Source of the DNA: Alcaligenaceae bacterium UBA6179
GTDB lineage: Bacteria > Pseudomonadota > Gammaproteobacteria > Burkholderiales > Burkholderiaceae_B
NCBI GenBank assembly: GCA_002422175.1
Contig: DITR01000201.1
Location: 869 to 6,281, forward strand
Length of the DNA: 5,413 bases
Direction: 5' to 3'
The notes under the pieces are model-generated. The model saw only the letters and a list, made by a program, of their open reading frames with translations. It did not search any database and was not told where the DNA came from. Position 1 is the first letter of the stretch. Every line of letters begins with the position of its first letter. A program made the translations under genes and the position numbers. Of the stretch, positions 5,165 to 5,413 are shown piece after piece.

Positions 5165-5413
5165 ATGACTGAAGTCATTATTATTCGCCACGGCGAAACC
5201 CACTGGAACACAGAACATCGTTTACAAGGGTGGCGCGATATTGATTTAAATGAAGTCGGCCACTTGCAAGCTCAGGCTCTGGCTAAACGTCTTGCGCACG
5301 ACCATCATCAAGGCAATCGCCCAATCGATCAAGTTTATTCAAGTGATCTCAAACGTGCTTTTCACACAGCACAAACTTTGGCGCAAGCTTTGGGGTTGAC
5401 AGTGATGATCGAA
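5165..5413 (+). CDS. Histidine phosphatase / phosphoglycerate-mutase-like protein, N-terminal part (runs off the right edge)
   Basis: The ATG at 5165 opens 83 residues to the window edge with no stop. The start MTEVIIIRHGETHWNTEHRL has the family's RHGET motif (8-12) with the phospho-accepting H9. LQGWRDIDLNEVGHLQA (20-36) follows, then SSDLKRAFHTAQ (59-70), whose R64 and surroundings are the second conserved phosphate-pocket block. This is the first 40 percent or so of a roughly 210-220 residue branch-1 histidine phosphatase. Members include cofactor-dependent phosphoglycerate mutase (GpmB-type), alpha-ribazole phosphatase CobC and general phosphatases. The distinguishing C-terminal half is absent, so the substrate cannot be assigned. 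The ribosome site is weak (TAGG, 10 nt before ATG). It diverges from greA across 194 nt. Confidence 0.9.
   Translation, partial: MTEVIIIRHGETHWNTEHRLQGWRDIDLNEVGHLQAQALAKRLAHDHHQGNRPIDQVYSSDLKRAFHTAQTLAQALGLTVMIE

Overview
The window is a compact stretch of a bacterial housekeeping locus. In order it reads glmM (5' end only), folP, ftsH and rlmE on the minus strand, yhbY on the plus strand, greA on the minus strand, and the 5' end of a histidine-phosphatase gene on the plus strand. The order glmM-folP-ftsH-rlmE / yhbY / greA is the classic gamma/betaproteobacterial arrangement known from E. coli. The FtsH protein (N-terminus MNNSFSKIAVWMVIALVLFT, C-terminal half rich in Burkholderiales-like motifs) and the YhbY N-terminus (LELT...SALRGAAHPLKP) look like a betaproteobacterium of the order Burkholderiales, probably near Alcaligenaceae. 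Base composition looks balanced to slightly AT-rich, which is low for that group. The taxonomic placement is inference from remembered family sequences, not from a search.

Positions 1-2842: ftsH, folP and glmM are co-directional with 11-nt gaps between them, so they are very probably one transcript: a membrane AAA+ protease, dihydropteroate synthase and phosphoglucosamine mutase. ftsH starts at a GTG behind a strong AGGAG. Between rlmE and ftsH lie 153 nt holding a perfect 7-bp inverted repeat with no U-tract, which looks more like an operator or mRNA hairpin than a terminator.

Positions 2996-4234: rlmE (23S rRNA 2'-O-methyltransferase) and yhbY (CRM-domain ribosome-assembly protein) diverge with only 18 nt between their start codons, so at least one promoter must lie inside the opposite gene. 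YhbY carries a C-terminal basic tail of about 105 residues that the short E. coli protein lacks.

Positions 4235-4493: the 259-nt gap between the convergent yhbY and greA holds two structures. One is a long three-tier imperfect hairpin of about 78 nt ending in a U-tract on the yhbY strand. The other is a short terminator-like hairpin on the greA strand.

Positions 4494-5413: greA (transcript cleavage factor, 158 aa when started at the conserved MSAIPMT) is preceded by a 194-nt divergent region. This contains a plausible sigma-70 promoter, a palindrome between its -35 and -10, and a GC-rich hairpin plus U-tract between promoter and start codon. The last looks like a leader terminator, recalling the GraL leader RNA of E. 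coli greA. A divergent RHGE-type histidine phosphatase runs off the right edge.

No mobile element, CRISPR array, tRNA/rRNA or defence system is visible. The interest lies in non-coding regulation and in the YhbY tail, not in a new multi-gene system.
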